From JAGOEY01 sp017997515 (GTDB lineage: Bacteria; Pseudomonadota; Gammaproteobacteria; Burkholderiales; Burkholderiaceae_C), in assembly GCA_026314275.1 (NCBI GenBank), contig CP111109.1, positions 1,054,001-1,118,000 of the forward strand: DNA of 64,000 nt, given 5' to 3'. Position numbers and translations under genes: made by a program. This document shows positions 16,799-24,740 of this stretch, piece by piece. Each line of letters opens with the position of its first letter. The stretch's first letter is position 1. The notes beneath the pieces are model-generated. The model saw only the letters and a program-made list of their open reading frames with translations. It had not been told where the DNA came from and made no database searches.

Positions 16799-18697
16799 TC
16801 AGGCATCCGTGGCCGCAGCATCCGCCCGCACATCCAGCTCCACCTTCCACCGCTCCACACCACCCACCGGCACGGCGTTGAGTTCCAGCGTGCCGATGTC
16901 GGTCACGCGGGCTTGCAGGGTGACGGGCACCACTTCGCCGGGCGTGCGGCCTTCAGCGGGCAGGTTCAGCTCAATTTCTTGCAGCTCCACGAGTTCTTCC
17001 GGCCCCCAGAAGTCGAGCAGGGTGCCCACGGCGTCGGTGCGGCGCACGCTGGAGCCGAAGAAGCGCAGGCGCACGGCCTCGCCCACCACCAGGCCAAACT
17101 CTTGGGCGTCGAGCGCCACTTCGGTGCCTTCTTCCATACCAAACGGGGCCAGGCACAGCGCGGACATCGGCGGCTCCATGCCGGGGATGGCGGGCATGTT
17201 GCTCTCCACACCCACGTAGTAACTTTGCGCCGTGCCGCCCCGGATGCGCACACCCCGGCCCTGGCGCACGTGGCCGTAATAGGCAGCGCCGCGCGCCACG
17301 GCCAGGTCAAGGTTGGCCCCGTCGAGCAGGCGCGCGGGTTGTGCACCGTCGGCTGTCAGCCAGCCGTTGATGACGCTCTGGATACGTTGCTCAATCTGCG
17401 GGGCCTTGAGCACACCGCCGTTGAACAGGATGGCCGTGGGGTGCAGGAAGGCTGCGCCTTCGGGCTGGGTGCCTTGCAGGCCGTCGATGTGCTCCGTCGC
17501 CCCGGCCTGGCGCGCCAGAAACGCGGCGAGGTGGCGGGTGACGGCGGCGTCTTGTGCGTAGGGCAGGCCGAGCTGGGTCAGCGCAGCGCGGGCGCGGGTG
17601 ATGGGTTTGTCGGTGACGGCAACCTGCGGGAAGAAACCTTCGACCAGCATGGCCAGCACCTCGGCGCGGGCAACTTCGGTGCGGATGCTGCCGCCAATGA
17701 GTTTGCTGCCCCGGCTGGGCACCACCACGGGCACGGACTGCAGCGTCTCGTCGGCCAGCAACTGCTCTTTGGCGCTGCGGCAGCCGTGCGCCAGCGCGCG
17801 GGTCTGCCAGGCGTCGAGCTGTTTGCCCTCCCCGGCCAGCTTGCGCGCCACGCCGTAGGCCAGCGCCAGGTCCATGTTGTCGCCACCGAGCAGGATGTGC
17901 TCGCCCACAGCCACACGTTGCAGCGCTAGGTTGCCATCACGCTCCAGCACGGCGATGAGGGACAGGTCGGTAGTGCCGCCGCCCACATCCACGACGAGGA
18001 TGATGTCGCCGTGTTTCACCTGCTTGCGCCAGTCGCCACCGCTGGCCTGGATCCAGCTGTACAGCGCGGCCTGCGGCTCTTCAAGCAGCGTGAGGTGCTG
18101 GTAACCCGCTGCCTTGCAGGCCTCGGCCGTCAACTCGCGCGCGGCAGGGTCGAACGATGCGGGAATGGTGACGGTGATGTCCTGCGCATCAAACGGGGCG
18201 TCGGGGTGGGCCTGGTCCCAGGCCGAGCGCAGGTGCGACAGGTAACGGATGGAGGCCGTGAGTGGCGACACACGCGCCACCTCGGCAGGCGCATCGGCGG
18301 GCAGCAGCGGCGCGCGGCGGTCCACACCGGGGTGGCACAACCAGCTTTTGGCGCTGCTGACCAAGCGGATCGGTGTGGCGGCACCCCGGCTGCGGGCGAA
18401 TTCGCCCACCACAAAGCCGTCGCTGGCACCCCAGGGCAGGGCCATGTCGGCGGGGGTCAGCTCACTTTCGTGGGGCAGGTACAAAAACGAGGGCAGCAGC
18501 GGCTTGGCGTCCACACTGGCCGGCCCGGTGAGCTGGGGAATGTCCAGCACGCCCTGCGCCACCGTGTCGCCGTCACTGGCGCTGCGGTCTACGTACGACA
18601 GGGCGCAGTGGGTGGTGCCCAAGTCAATTCCAATGCTATAACGGGCTGTAGCGCCCGCTGCACCTGCGCTTTCAGCTATCAAATTTGAATCACTCAC
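16799..18697 (-). CDS. Hsp70-family protein (second of operon pair)
   Basis: The 632-residue protein has all Hsp70 nucleotide-binding motifs: GIDLGTTHCALSYVD, VVDVGGGTTDLSLIAVLE, LLEEPQAALYSW and LFNGGVLKAPQIEQRI. It ends with a beta-rich region (EIELNLPAEGRTPGEVV) resembling a short substrate-binding part. It starts at a GTG that overlaps the stop of the DUF2760 gene (GTGA), indicating translational coupling, and is followed 39 nt later by the large Hsp70. Its first ~19 residues (LIAESAGAAGATARYSIG) come from a family A repeat. Confidence 0.9.
   Translation of the reverse strand: MSDSNLIAESAGAAGATARYSIGIDLGTTHCALSYVDRSASDGDTVAQGVLDIPQLTGPASVDAKPLLPSFLYLPHESELTPADMALPWGASDGFVVGEFARSRGAATPIRLVSSAKSWLCHPGVDRRAPLLPADAPAEVARVSPLTASIRYLSHLRSAWDQAHPDAPFDAQDITVTIPASFDPAARELTAEACKAAGYQHLTLLEEPQAALYSWIQASGGDWRKQVKHGDIILVVDVGGGTTDLSLIAVLERDGNLALQRVAVGEHILLGGDNMDLALAYGVARKLAGEGKQLDAWQTRALAHGCRSAKEQLLADETLQSVPVVVPSRGSKLIGGSIRTEVARAEVLAMLVEGFFPQVAVTDKPITRARAALTQLGLPYAQDAAVTRHLAAFLARQAGATEHIDGLQGTQPEGAAFLHPTAILFNGGVLKAPQIEQRIQSVINGWLTADGAQPARLLDGANLDLAVARGAAYYGHVRQGRGVRIRGGTAQSYYVGVESNMPAIPGMEPPMSALCLAPFGMEEGTEVALDAQEFGLVVGEAVRLRFFGSSVRRTDAVGTLLDFWGPEELVELQEIELNLPAEGRTPGEVVPVTLQARVTDIGTLELNAVPVGGVERWKVELDVRADAAATDA
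18640..18690 (+). repeat. Family A repeat, copy 6 (Hsp70 N-terminus)
   Basis: The copy reads GGGCTGTAGCGC, spacer, CTGCGCTTTCAGCTAT, then AAATTTGA. It encodes the extra N-terminal residues of the second Hsp70 immediately before its phosphate-1 strand. Confidence 0.75.
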
Positions 18698-19347
18698 AGC
18701 TCCACCTCGGCCTGGGCCAGGATGGCGGCGGCTTTGCCATCGGTGAGCTGCGGCAGGCGCGCCTCAAGCACCCGCCAGCCACGGTGGCCCAGCGTGCCGG
18801 TGAACGGGGCCTGGCCCACGACGTTGCCGGTCAGGCGCACGGCGGTGGCGTCAAAACCGGCGGCCAGCGTGACGCGGCTGCCCTCGGGCTCGTTGCGCAC
18901 GGGTGCGATGGAAAAATGCGCGCCCAGCACCTTGCGGCAGCCCTCATGCACTACGCGGGCGGCCGCGCCCACTTCGGCGTCGGTGTAAGCCACCACGTCT
19001 TCCTGCACAAAGTCCACAAAACGGGCTTCGCGCTGCAGCAGCCCCAGCAGCTGCAGCGCAGGCGCGTCGGCCGACACCCGCACGTACACAGGCTTTTCAA
19101 CAGGCACTTCGACGCGCTTTTCGACAATCGTCTCCACAGGGACTTCCACGCGGACTTCGACAATTTTCTCGACGGGCACCTCGATGCGCACTTCTTTTGG
19201 CGGGACAGGCGGCACGTCGGCGGCCAAAGCTTCGCCGCCCCGCAGGCGGGTGATGTCCGAGGCTAGGCGGGCGTTGCCCAGAATGGCAAAAAAACTGCTG
19301 ATCGCAATGGCGATGCGGCTCAGGAAGGAGGGAGGGGTGTGGTTCAT
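18694..19347 (-). CDS. DUF2760 protein with periodic Val-Glu-Pro repeat
   Basis: The start at 19347 (MNHTPPSFLS) gives 217 residues: an N-terminal hydrophobic segment (residues 11-25), three tandem 12-residue units of the type VEVPVEKIVEVR (about residues 54-91), then the DUF2760 domain (ALQLLGLLQREARFVDFVQED ... GWRVLEARLPQL). It is the first gene of the DUF2760-Hsp70-Hsp70 operon. The regular repeat may be a stalk between membrane anchor and domain, which is inference. An upstream in-frame extension to 19425 is less likely. Confidence 0.88.
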   Translation of the reverse strand: MNHTPPSFLSRIAIAISSFFAILGNARLASDITRLRGGEALAADVPPVPPKEVRIEVPVEKIVEVRVEVPVETIVEKRVEVPVEKPVYVRVSADAPALQLLGLLQREARFVDFVQEDVVAYTDAEVGAAARVVHEGCRKVLGAHFSIAPVRNEPEGSRVTLAAGFDATAVRLTGNVVGQAPFTGTLGHRGWRVLEARLPQLTDGKAAAILAQAEVEL

Positions 19348-19834
19348 GGGGTTCTCGGTCTGAGAAATCTGAGAAAAAGGGCCATGCCGGGCAGTGCGCC
19401 ACGCGGCAGGGGGCGGTGTGCACATTGCGACCGCAAAAGGGAGGAGATGTTACCTAAATGTGCTGAAGCTCTGGCCAGAACGGCCTTCAATCGAGAGGGG
19501 GTCAGCGCTTATCCCTTGGTAGGGCGGGCACGGCCCAGGTTCAAGGCCCAGCCAGATGTCGATTCTCTTTGACCGATGAACTTCAAAACCAGCGGAATCA
19601 ACAACTTAGCGAACGCTGCATTGGCAGCTTTTGAATGCGCGTCTCACTGAGATTTGAACTTCTCCAGAGCTCACTCATTGGGTATTGAATTTTTCCATCG
19701 GGCAATAGGGGCCTAACTTAAACCCAACAGTCTTTATGAAAACCAGGGCGATTCAAGCTGACATTGGTGCCGGTAGCGCGGACGAGACACTACGGCCGCC
19801 AGTTCAAGCGACTGACCTAGACACCAAGTGACCC
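19348..19834. other. Gap between DUF2760 operon and accessory operon
   Basis: About 490 bases without a supported gene. The part next to 19347 should hold the DUF2760 operon promoter, but I cannot assign boxes. GC falls from about 19570 onward, marking the edge of the accessory segment. A 31-codon open frame (19736-19831, +) has no recognisable family or ribosome binding site and is not called. Confidence 0.5.
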
Positions 19835-20989
19835 TTAACGTGCCCCACCCTCGCGTAACGCGTTAAGCCAGGCACGAACGTGCTCTCCGTTGTTAAATCG
19901 ATCGTGGAAGAGGATACGTTTAGTGTCGATGACATCCCCCCAGCTGTTGTCAGCCTTCTCGAGGGCAGCTTCTGCGGCTCCGGGATTTCCGTGCCATACC
20001 GCTTCCTGGTTACTTGCCCAACGAAGGTACTGAACCCAGGAATGCTTGAGCCAAGCTGTCTTTGTTCCAGTTTGGATGATGCCGAGGATTCGCGCCTCCG
20101 CAGGGTTGTTAGACATGTCCCGGGTTGAAAACCATCCATGCCGAAGGAGTAAGGCCACATCAGCTTCTCGAAGTCTCGCAAGTAGCGGGCCCTCGTTCCA
20201 ATAAGCTACCTGGCGGCCACCCGGCTCCTCTTCTTTCCAGCGTCCTGGAGAGAAGCGGCGTAGGTTCATGAATTTGCCAGTAGAGATGTCCGTCGCGCCA
20301 GCGTATTTCCACAGAACCAAGTCGTGGCTTGCAAATGCGACGTGCACACGCATGCTTGTGGAGAGTAATCGGACAAGATGCACTGCACTCGGGATGCCAG
20401 CGGCATCCTTCAGCGGCTCTCGCGGCTCCACATCCTCGTTGAGGAAGGTCAGGTAGATTCGGTCGCAATTCGTGCGCGACAAGATAGATGCGATCTCGAG
20501 AGCCCGTGCGGGATTGGCGAGGTCTCGCAGACTGACAATTGCCGTGAGCAGCGTCTCGATTCCCTGACCATCGGCGTGTCGCTTGGTCGCATCAGCGATC
20601 TCGACCATCAACGAGTAGTAAGCATCGGAGAACGCTCGCGGAAACAACGCAGGCGAGCAAACAGCATCAACACCGAGCTGGGCACCTTGGTTGACCACCT
20701 CATGCCCGCGCGCAATCCACCAAGCCGCTTCACTGTGGTTGACGGTAGCGAAGTCCGCGGAGAAATATGCCCATTGGTCCATCTTTCCTTTGTCGACCGC
20801 CGGGTTGTACAGCTGCGGATCAAGGATGACCTCTAAATCATCACGAAGCTTCCCCAGGCGGTTCAATCGGGCGGCAACATCAGTCGGGCTATCGTTGACG
20901 GGGCTGAGCACTAGGCCTGCGTAGTTGCCGATCTCCCTCTCTTCAAGAAGATTCCACGAGTCGTGACCAAACTGCAGGTAAGAAGACAT
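19835..20989 (-). CDS. Unknown 384-aa protein of kinase-associated accessory operon
   Basis: I do not recognise this protein. It is soluble, with no signal peptide or membrane helix, and alternates hydrophobic strands with helices (VILDPQLYNP, CDRIYLTFLNED, MRVHVAFASHDLVLWKY, GATDISTGKFMNLRRFSP, ADVALLLRHGW), which would fit a TIM-barrel such as the queuine/archaeosine transglycosylase fold; that is a guess from pattern only. It is the third gene of a leftward operon, 8 nt after a Hanks-type kinase. GC and codon use are lower than the flanks, suggesting acquisition. Confidence 0.65.
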   Translation of the reverse strand: MSSYLQFGHDSWNLLEEREIGNYAGLVLSPVNDSPTDVAARLNRLGKLRDDLEVILDPQLYNPAVDKGKMDQWAYFSADFATVNHSEAAWWIARGHEVVNQGAQLGVDAVCSPALFPRAFSDAYYSLMVEIADATKRHADGQGIETLLTAIVSLRDLANPARALEIASILSRTNCDRIYLTFLNEDVEPREPLKDAAGIPSAVHLVRLLSTSMRVHVAFASHDLVLWKYAGATDISTGKFMNLRRFSPGRWKEEEPGGRQVAYWNEGPLLARLREADVALLLRHGWFSTRDMSNNPAEARILGIIQTGTKTAWLKHSWVQYLRWASNQEAVWHGNPGAAEAALEKADNSWGDVIDTKRILFHDRFNNGEHVRAWLNALREGGAR

Positions 20990-20997
20990 AGGCGCTT

Positions 20998-21837
20998 TCA
21001 GATGGTATTCAATGATGCAATGAAGGCGGCCGGCTTACGATAGCGGTCGACCGGCCATGGCTTTAGCGCAGGAAGGAGGCAGGAAAAACCGAGTTGCCGC
21101 AGTCTTTGCGCATTGACCTCGGGCACATCTTGCCAAGAAGCGACATTCAGGATGGCCTCATGAACTGTCTTGCCTTGAATCAAGAAGGGGTGATGGCCCA
21201 GCATGCATTCGGCTACGACAATCCCAAGACCAAACTGATCCGTCCGCCAGTCGATCAATTCCTTGGCGTTATTAAGCTGCTCCGGTGCAGCATATGCAGG
21301 AGTTCCAGGCCCCATCTGCATGAAGGCATGCGTCAGAGTTGGCTGATCCAACATGCGAACGATGCCAAAATCCGTTAGGACTGGAGCGTCGCCTCGGAAC
21401 ATGATGTTGGCCGGCTTGATGTCGCGGTGAACGAGCTTCCTCTCGTGAAGGTGCTCCAGGGCCCCAGCCAGAGTAAGCGCGATAGTCTTGGTCTTTTCTG
21501 GCCGAAGCGGGCCATTTTTGAGCGCCGCTTCCAACGTTCCGCCAGCGAGGAATTCCTCGTACACAACCCAAAGTTGAGTTCCGCCGTACTCAAACGGAGC
21601 TGCACCGAAGGACTGAGCAATTGCTGGATGAGCGCAGCCTTGAAGTGCCTTCGTTTCGCGGGCTAGCCGTTCTGCACCCCCTGCAGCAACAGCGATCTTC
21701 AAGGCAAAGAATACCGTTTGGGCCTTCGCTAGGTACGCGCTTTTGAATGCGCCCTTTCCTAGTGGCCCGTGATACTCAAACCCATGCTTCTGACAAAGGT
21801 CCTGTGCTGCAGCGGTTAGGTCCAGGCCGCTGCTCAT
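20998..21837 (-). CDS. Hanks-type Ser/Thr protein kinase (soluble)
   Basis: With the start at 21837 (MSSGLDL) the protein has 279 residues; in-frame ATGs at 21867 and 21894 would extend it by 10 or 19. All core motifs are intact: glycine loop GPLGKGAFKSAY, Lys47 in FALKIAV, HRDIKPANIM (His137-Arg-Asp), DFG (156-158) and APEQ (184-187). There is no transmembrane segment or PASTA repeat, so it is not the usual cell-wall sensing kinase. It overlaps the 3' end of the upstream nuclease-like gene by 62 nt or more, implying coupled translation. Neighbours suggest a signalling component of an accessory system. Confidence 0.93.
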   Translation of the reverse strand: MSSGLDLTAAAQDLCQKHGFEYHGPLGKGAFKSAYLAKAQTVFFALKIAVAAGGAERLARETKALQGCAHPAIAQSFGAAPFEYGGTQLWVVYEEFLAGGTLEAALKNGPLRPEKTKTIALTLAGALEHLHERKLVHRDIKPANIMFRGDAPVLTDFGIVRMLDQPTLTHAFMQMGPGTPAYAAPEQLNNAKELIDWRTDQFGLGIVVAECMLGHHPFLIQGKTVHEAILNVASWQDVPEVNAQRLRQLGFSCLLPALKPWPVDRYRKPAAFIASLNTI

Positions 21838-22291
21838 CTGCCAGCGTGTCGAAGTGCTCGTGCGCATACTCTCGCAACCATCGGAGTAGAGCATCCTGCT
21901 CTGTCGCTTCGATGAGAACCTGCACGGCGGTGCCGTTGAACGAACATAGTCCCACTCCCCTCAATTCGAATTCTTTTCGATCACGCAAGGCTCGGCTTGC
22001 CACCTGCTCAGGAACCAAAACGTACGAGCGATTCGCGTAGGCGGTGCTGCGATACGCTTGATGCAAGGCTCGGCGCCAATCCGCAAGCTTCGCCTCGAAC
22101 GCCATAAGCGACTTACGCCGATGACGCGCAAGGACGTCTACAACGCCGGACTTGTGGTCCCACTCCTTCGTAACCTCAACGCGCCCAAAAGCGGTACGAC
22201 CTTTCGCCAACTTTTGGACGAAGCAATTCACGAAATCCGCTTCGGTCAGAAATGCAGTACGGTCATCGGCTCGGAGCTTGTTTTCAGACAT
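21776..22291 (-). CDS. PD-(D/E)XK nuclease-like protein
   Basis: The 171-residue protein from the ATG at 22291 (MSENKLRADD) contains a PD-(D/E)XK-like core: Asp52 in GVVDVLARH, Glu66-x-Lys68 in AFEAKLADW, then a helix WRRALHQAYR and a strand SYVLVP. This pattern occurs in restriction endonuclease-fold proteins, including many with unknown substrates. The first gene of the operon, it overlaps the kinase start region. No Shine-Dalgarno site is visible before the ATG. Whether it cuts nucleic acid is untested. Confidence 0.75.
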   Translation of the reverse strand: MSENKLRADDRTAFLTEADFVNCFVQKLAKGRTAFGRVEVTKEWDHKSGVVDVLARHRRKSLMAFEAKLADWRRALHQAYRSTAYANRSYVLVPEQVASRALRDRKEFELRGVGLCSFNGTAVQVLIEATEQDALLRWLREYAHEHFDTLADEQRPGPNRCSTGPLSEAWV

Positions 22292-22672
22292 AAGGAGCAA
22301 TGGCAGCTTCTACAAAATTTTACAAGATGACATGATCGTTTTTAGCGCAAATGCATGCACGAGATGTGGCATTTTGATTTGGCCAAAGAAATCATAGGGA
22401 AATGCTGTTCATACATACAGTCAACAAGGACATGGACTAGTCTACCGGAGGTAGTGAGCCCGTCCATGTGGAAGTGATAGTTACGCGCACGTCCGCTAGC
22501 CTACTGTGCCGATTGAGTTTCACCCCCCGCTTTGTCCCGCCACCGAGCAGACTTCACACCTGCAACCAATCGTAAGACGCTATCTTGCCGATAGCCACAA
22601 TGGGAACCTTTGCCTTAGCACTCACTCAAAGAGAGTGCTAACATTAAAAGCATAGAGGAAAGGACTTCTGGT
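22292..22672. other. Gap between accessory operon and rpoH
   Basis: About 380 bases without a supported gene. The left part is AT-richer and should hold the leftward accessory-operon promoter, which I could not place. A 6-bp stem hairpin (22579-22584 with 22590-22595) precedes the rpoH control region. The right end holds the CIRCE operator and promoter, listed separately. Confidence 0.6.
22615..22641 (+). promoter_or_regulatory. CIRCE operator (HrcA site) upstream of rpoH
   Basis: TTAGCACTC, nine bases, then GAGTGCTAA: an exact match to the CIRCE consensus bound by the heat-shock repressor HrcA. A promoter-like pair overlaps it, with TTAGCA (22615-22620) and TAACAT (22639-22644) separated by 18 nt, so HrcA binding would block transcription of rpoH. 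Confidence 0.92.
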
Positions 22673-23611
22673 ATGAACATTCAAACTGGAACGATGACGG
22701 CTGTTGCAGCCGCCAACCCATGGTCGATGGTGCCCCCACTGGGCAACCTGGACGCTTATATTTCGGCCGCCAACCGGCTGCCGCTGCTGACGCTGCAGGA
22801 AGAGCAGCAGTTTGCCCGCCAACTGCGCGACAACAACGATGTGGACGCCGCTGGAAAGCTGGTGCTGTCGCACCTGCGCCTGGTTGTGTCCATCGCCCGC
22901 CAATACCTCGGCTACGGCCTGCCCCACGGCGACCTGATCCAGGAAGGCAACGTGGGCCTGATGAAGGCTGTGAAACGGTTCGACCCCGACCAGGGCGTGC
23001 GGCTGGTGAGTTACGCCATGCACTGGATCAAGGCGGAAATCCACGAGTACATCCTGAAGAACTGGCGCATGGTCAAGGTGGCGACCACCAAGGCGCAGCG
23101 CAAGCTGTTCTTTAACCTGCGGTCGATGAAGCAGGGTTTCAAGGCCGATGCGGCGGCCGCAGACGCGGCCACGCACCGCGACACGCTGAGCCATGGCGAG
23201 GTGGGCGCGGTGGCCGACCGGCTGAACGTCAAGCGCGAAGAAGTGATCGAGATGGAAATGCGCCTGTCGGGCGGTGATGTGCTGCTGGATCCGTCGCCCT
23301 CCGACGACGGTGAACAGGCCTATGGCCCGATTGCGTACCTGACCGACCACTCGCACGAGCCCACGGCCATGATCGAGTCGCACCAGCGCGATGTGCTGGC
23401 CAGCGACGGCATCAGCGCCGCACTGGAAGGGCTGGACGACCGCAGCCGCCGTATTGTGGAAGAGCGCTGGCTCAAGGTGAACGACAACGGCTCGGGCGGC
23501 ATGACGCTGCATGAGCTGGCTGCCGTGTATGGCGTGAGCGCCGAGCGAATTCGCCAGATTGAAGTGGCGGCGATGAAGAAAATGCGCAAGACGCTGGCTG
23601 AATTTGCCTGA
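22673..23611 (+). CDS. rpoH: RNA polymerase heat-shock sigma factor RpoH (sigma 32)
   Basis: The 312-residue protein has the sigma-70 family layout: region 1.2 (NLDAYISAANRLPLLT), region 2 (HLRLVVSIARQYLGYGLPHGDLIQEGNVGLMKAVKRFD, with VSYAMHWIKAEI), the RpoH-specific region KNWRMVKVATTKAQRKLFFNL, and region 4 (TLHELAAVYGVSAERIRQIE). It directs transcription of heat-shock genes. A perfect CIRCE operator lies 31 nt before the start codon, adding repressor control. Confidence 0.97.
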   Translation: MNIQTGTMTAVAAANPWSMVPPLGNLDAYISAANRLPLLTLQEEQQFARQLRDNNDVDAAGKLVLSHLRLVVSIARQYLGYGLPHGDLIQEGNVGLMKAVKRFDPDQGVRLVSYAMHWIKAEIHEYILKNWRMVKVATTKAQRKLFFNLRSMKQGFKADAAAADAATHRDTLSHGEVGAVADRLNVKREEVIEMEMRLSGGDVLLDPSPSDDGEQAYGPIAYLTDHSHEPTAMIESHQRDVLASDGISAALEGLDDRSRRIVEERWLKVNDNGSGGMTLHELAAVYGVSAERIRQIEVAAMKKMRKTLAEFA

Positions 23612-23642
23612 ACCCGCGCAGCTTTTTTCAGATATCCAAACA

Positions 23643-23667
23643 GGCCCGGCACGTCCGGGCCTTTTTT
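23643..23667 (+). terminator. Rho-independent terminator after rpoH
   Basis: A 7-bp GC stem (23643-23649 with 23655-23661), a 5-nt loop and six T follow the rpoH stop codon by about 30 nt. Confidence 0.9.
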
Positions 23668-23720
23668 CTGGGGTTTACACTCACAAACACTTTTTCTTCC
23701 GCCATCCAGAGAGGTTTTTC

Positions 23721-24731
23721 ATGTCGCATTCCATGTTTCGCCGCACCGCCCTGATCGCCGCTTTGGCGGTGGTCTCCACGGGGGTTCTGGCGCAAACCGC
23801 TGCCAAAAACTCGGCACAGCCCAACGTGCTGGCGAACTGGCCCAACAAGCCGCTCAAGATCGTGGTCGGTTTCCCCGCAGGCTCGTCGCCCGACCTGACG
23901 GCGCGTACGCTGGCCGAGCCGCTGTCCAAGATGCTGGGCCAGCCGGTCATCGTCGAGAACAAGGTGGGCGCGGGGGGCAACATCGCCGCGGACTTCGTGG
24001 CCAAGGCCAACGACAACCACACCATCGGCCTGATGATCAATGGCAACATGACGATTGCCAAGTTGCTGAACCCCAAGGTGCCTTACGACCCGATCAAGGA
24101 CTTGGCCCCGATCAGCCTGATTGGTGTGTCGCCGCTGGTGCTGACTGCGCCCGTGGGTTCTGCCGGTGCCTCGGCGCAGGACTTCCTCGTTGCAGCCCGT
24201 AATGGCGGTGACAAGTGGAGTTATGGCTCCCCCGGCGTGGGCACGGTGGGCCACATTGGTATGGAACTGCTGAAGACCAAGACCAACATCAACCCGCTGC
24301 ATGTGCCCTACCCTGGCTACCCGCAGGTGGCCAACGCGATGATTGCGGGTGAATTGCAGCTGTCGATGCTGCCCCCGGCACTGGCCAACGCCCAGATCAA
24401 GGCAGGCAAATTACGCGCGATTGGTGTGACGTCGAGCGGCCGCAGCCCGCTGGTGCCAGAACTGCCGAGCCTGGCAGAAGCCGGTGTGCAGAACTTCAAC
24501 CTGGAGATCTGGAACGCCATTGCGGCGCCGAAGTCGATGCCCCAGCCCATCGTGGCCAAGCTGGCCACTGCGTTCAGCGAAATCGCCCGTTCGCCCGAAG
24601 TGCGCACCAAGCTGTTCCAGCAAGGCTGGCAGGTGGTGGGCACCTCGCCTGAAGGGCTGGCCAACCGCATCAAGAGTGACACCAACATGCTGGGTGGCGT
24701 GATTGCGATGCGCGGAATCAAAGTCGAGTAA
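23721..24731 (+). CDS. Bug-family (TctC-like) periplasmic solute receptor
   Basis: The ATG at 23721 follows AGAGAGG and yields 336 residues with a signal peptide (MSHSMFRRTALIAALAVV ... VLAQ). The Bug family signatures are present: NWPNKPLKIVVGFPAGSSPDLTAR, GQPVIVENKVGAGGNIAADFVAKA and the late GIKVE end. Burkholderiales encode many such receptors, most without linked TctAB permease, as here. Ligands are typically small carboxylates, amides or amino acids; none can be inferred. A 9-nt gap separates it from the next gene, although functional linkage is doubtful. Confidence 0.93.
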   Translation: MSHSMFRRTALIAALAVVSTGVLAQTAAKNSAQPNVLANWPNKPLKIVVGFPAGSSPDLTARTLAEPLSKMLGQPVIVENKVGAGGNIAADFVAKANDNHTIGLMINGNMTIAKLLNPKVPYDPIKDLAPISLIGVSPLVLTAPVGSAGASAQDFLVAARNGGDKWSYGSPGVGTVGHIGMELLKTKTNINPLHVPYPGYPQVANAMIAGELQLSMLPPALANAQIKAGKLRAIGVTSSGRSPLVPELPSLAEAGVQNFNLEIWNAIAAPKSMPQPIVAKLATAFSEIARSPEVRTKLFQQGWQVVGTSPEGLANRIKSDTNMLGGVIAMRGIKVE

Positions 24732-24740
24732 CCAAAAATC

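Noticed and set aside
15404..17929. An 841-codon open frame opposite the Hsp70 genes
   Set aside because: It is antisense to two well supported Hsp70 genes and rich in His, Gln and Arg as expected for a shadow frame.
19736..19831. A 31-codon open frame upstream of the accessory operon
   Set aside because: No ribosome binding site, no family resemblance and no conserved context.
22579..22595. GATAGC hairpin upstream of rpoH as a riboswitch or thermosensor
   Set aside because: The stem is only 6 bp and lies upstream of the likely promoter, so it would not be in the transcript.
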